64,000 nucleotides of DNA, taken from positions 692,023 through 756,022 of the forward strand of contig CAUYUJ010014604.1 in NCBI GenBank assembly GCA_963575745.1, in the 5' to 3' direction. Positions 61,772 to 64,000 of the stretch are shown piece by piece; positions within the stretch are counted from its first letter, which is position 1; each line of letters starts with the position of its first letter. Source of the DNA: Prorocentrum cordatum. Lineage: Eukaryota > Sar > Dinophyceae > Prorocentrales > Prorocentraceae. The notes below the pieces were generated by a model that ran no database searches, was not told the origin of the DNA, and worked only from the letters and a program-made list of their open reading frames with translations. The translations under genes were made by a program, and so were the position numbers.

Positions 61772-63319
61772 ATGGCAGAGCCGAGGGAAGCCAAGCTGCG
61801 AAAGTTAGATGCGTTCAGGCGGCGGTTGCCCCACTTGAGCGCCAGCGCGCTGAGCCAGCTACTGACAGAACTTGTTCGGGACGCCGCAATTGTCCCCGAG
61901 CTCTACGCGCGCACTGCAATTCGGCAAGCCCGCGATGTGGTCAACAACGAGCCCACTCCGTTTGGACCCATTCACCGATCGGTTAACGTTCACGCTGTTG
62001 GGGGTGGGTGTTCTAAGATCAATGTCGTGCATCCGCTTGCGTTGCTCTGGAAGGCTCTCACGCTGAGCCAAGAATTCAGTGAGTTTGTCAGGCGAAGGTT
62101 CGACGCCGCCCCCTCAACCCCAGAGCGGCCTTGGAGTGTTATTTTAAATTCTGACGAGGTCACGCCTGGCAATCCTTTATCCACCAGCAACGAGCGGAAG
62201 CTCCAGGTCATATATTTCAGTTTCGCTGAATTCGGTGCGAACGCCCTCAGTCACGAGGAGGCGTGGTTCACCATCATGGCCGAGCGGAGCGTACATATCA
62301 AGAAGGTGTGCGCGGGCATGTCGCAAGCATTCTCCGCCATTATCGGCTCGCTCTTTGACGGTAGCGGCACTAACATGCGCACGGGCGGTGCGGAATTGCC
62401 ACTACACGGCGGCAACGCTCGCATTTTCGCAAAGCTTGGGGCCGTGGTTCAAGACGGTGGCGCCCACAAGCTGACGTGGCATTCCCGTGGGGATGGGGCT
62501 CTGCGACTGTGCCTTTTATGCCATCACCTGTTTACTGACAAATCGAAGGTGTGCGACGAAGATGGAACGCACCTATTGCGCTGCAATGTCATGCGTCATG
62601 AAGACTTGGCGCTGGCCACGGGAGACCAGGTTCGGCGCGCGGCACGTTTCCTCGAGGCGAACGCTGCAGTGAGGTCGAAACCAGAGTTGACTCATCTGGA
62701 GATGGCATTGGGCATGACGCACCATCCGCACGCATTGCTACTCAATCGTGCACTCGACGAGTACGTCGACCCATGCGAGGCGTTCGTGCAAGACTGGATG
62801 CACGGTCTTTTTGTTGACGGCGTGTATAATGTGACTGTATATCTGCTGCTGGAGGAGTGTATCACTAATGGCAGAAAGGACATTTACGCCATGGTTGGGG
62901 GATGTATTGCATCATGGTATTTTCCAGGCCGCATTGGCCATAAGTCATCATCCAGGCATTTCGCGGATATATTCTCAAGTGACAAGAAAGACAAACACAG
63001 GAACGCGGCCCACATCAAGTGCCAGGCAAGCGAGCTTCTTTCCATATCAGGCGTGCTAGCTCTTTTCGTGCAGCGGGTGTTGCTGAAGTCGAACACCTGC
63101 AACGATGCCTGTGTAGCGTTTCTTGCGTTGTCCGACGTCGTGGATTTCGTCAGGTCCGCGAACAGGGGGACTGTCACGTCAGATGTGTTGGCCGGTGCGG
63201 TTCGGACTTTCCTAGCGCGTTTTACTTCTGTCTGGGGTTTTGAATGGCTCACGCCGAAGTTCTCAGCGCTTCGCGCATTCTTGGCACCCCGTGGTCAAGT
63301 CATGGGTCCGAGTTGCTAG
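61772..63319 (+). CDS. Transposase-like protein of the NSDEV family (dinoflagellate)
   Basis: 515 codons from ATG (MAEPREAKLRKLDAFRRRL), 19 nt after a leader relic, to TAG. Seen: SVILNSDEVTPGNPL (Asp128-Glu129), EEAWFTIMAERS, GAVVQDGGAHKLTWHSRGDG (Asp228), CLLCHHLFTDKSKVCDEDG (C247-x2-C250, C261, C271), FVQDWMHGLFVDGVYN (Asp341, His344) and a helical C-terminus. To my knowledge very similar proteins occur in many copies in dinoflagellate genomes. The order Asp, Asp with a Cys-rich insert, then D-x-M-H-x-L-x-x-x-G-V recalls DDE transposases of the KDZ/Plavaka group. That link is my inference, and the third acidic residue is not identified. No terminal repeats were found around it. It may be a domesticated or retroposed copy. 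Confidence 0.75.
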   Translation: MAEPREAKLRKLDAFRRRLPHLSASALSQLLTELVRDAAIVPELYARTAIRQARDVVNNEPTPFGPIHRSVNVHAVGGGCSKINVVHPLALLWKALTLSQEFSEFVRRRFDAAPSTPERPWSVILNSDEVTPGNPLSTSNERKLQVIYFSFAEFGANALSHEEAWFTIMAERSVHIKKVCAGMSQAFSAIIGSLFDGSGTNMRTGGAELPLHGGNARIFAKLGAVVQDGGAHKLTWHSRGDGALRLCLLCHHLFTDKSKVCDEDGTHLLRCNVMRHEDLALATGDQVRRAARFLEANAAVRSKPELTHLEMALGMTHHPHALLLNRALDEYVDPCEAFVQDWMHGLFVDGVYNVTVYLLLEECITNGRKDIYAMVGGCIASWYFPGRIGHKSSSRHFADIFSSDKKDKHRNAAHIKCQASELLSISGVLALFVQRVLLKSNTCNDACVAFLALSDVVDFVRSANRGTVTSDVLAGAVRTFLARFTSVWGFEWLTPKFSALRAFLAPRGQVMGPSC

Positions 63320-64000
63320 GAGTGGCGCGTGCACGCGCCCATGCCGCATGACATGCATCGACGCGTCGATTACTTGTCATTGCGATGGGGTTGTACATGC
63401 ATGTAAATGTATCTACATATCGGGACGGATGATGAAGAGCGGAACGCCTTTGAGGCAGGCGCCGATGCAAGGACATCGTCGGTGACACGCTTGAAACCAC
63501 AACGTTTTATGTGCTAGTGCAGTATTGCATTGTGTTTGGAAAAAAAAAATGGTCGGTGTCTTTTTGGTTGCCCAATGTCAACATGCGTGCGTTGAGGTCC
63601 CATGCACCCCATGAGGGCCCCAAGTTCCAGGTGCCACCGATGCAGCTTTACAGGAGGGGGCCTGCGGGGCCTCAACGGATGCCAGAGGGCTTTCCAGATG
63701 ACTTGAGGGGCCCTCGGTCGCCCCAGAACCCTTGCAGGGAATATCGCGAGCAATCCATTTTCATGCGCTACATGCCCCATCGAGGGCTGGTTTGATTTCA
63801 TTGGATGCTTCATTACAGCAGCACCCTCCATACATATGGCATGCTGTTCAATTGCTATGTACACGAGCGTTTCCACCGCGTTGCCAAGAGGTGCGCGACC
63901 GATACGAAAAATCCAGACAAAGAGATGAGAGGCATCATATATGAGGTGACAGCCCATAAGCTGACATCGCTTGTAGGCACGGGTGCGTTCAATTTTGATG
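63320..64000. other. Intergenic, no gene
   Basis: An A run at 63540-63549 lies 220 bp past the last stop. GGGGCCC-type quasi-repeats at 63600-63740. No further coding signal before the window ends. Confidence 0.5.

Overview
The window looks like nuclear DNA of a dinoflagellate, possibly a Prorocentrum- or Polarella-like alga. The reasons are: GC-rich sequence crowded with micro- and minisatellites; short intron-poor genes separated by about 1 kb of repeats; seven consecutive genes all on the + strand between 48.9 and 63.3 kb; degenerate copies of the dinoflagellate spliced leader just upstream of several start codons; and proteins of types I associate with dinoflagellates (Lys/Arg-Pro-Ala-Ala rich tails, a transposase-like NSDEV family, a PDZ exon). 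No rRNA, tRNA, CRISPR or bacterial signals were seen. The species cannot be fixed from sequence alone.

Layout. 0-20.8 kb is almost gene-free and made of repeats: an 87-bp satellite, GT/CT, GGA, GAT and CCGTG arrays, inverted GGCGAAACCAG minisatellites, and a hairpin element. 20.9-21.05 kb holds one PDZ-type exon. 23.1-26.4 kb is a gene island: an Ala-rich gene headed by two tandem spliced-leader relics, a broken duplicate of its C-terminal region, an intact 472-residue copy, and a probable further exon. 27.6-38.2 kb returns to repeats: a GA array, 75-bp and GCTGGTGCC minisatellites, TTGGG-rich dispersed repeats, a 393-bp tandem duplication, a second 87-bp satellite array inverted relative to the first, and two hairpin elements. 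39.3-40.9 kb carries a 541-residue gene. 43.1-44.2 kb (minus strand) is a tyrosine-recombinase pseudogene next to a 195-bp direct repeat. 44.8-48.3 kb is repeats again.

48.9-63.3 kb is the main gene array: a coiled-coil/Ala-rich protein, a 742-residue protein with an in-frame CGA tract, a possible AP2-like protein, an interrupted gene, a 502-residue Lys/Ala-rich protein, a U1-type zinc-finger/coiled-coil protein and a 515-residue transposase-like protein. Relic leaders upstream of these genes suggest that at least some arose by reinsertion of trans-spliced mRNA copies. No metabolic pathway can be read from the set. Their shared features are architectural: orientation, intergenic repeats, downstream CGA tracts and a recurrent GCGCTATAG motif.
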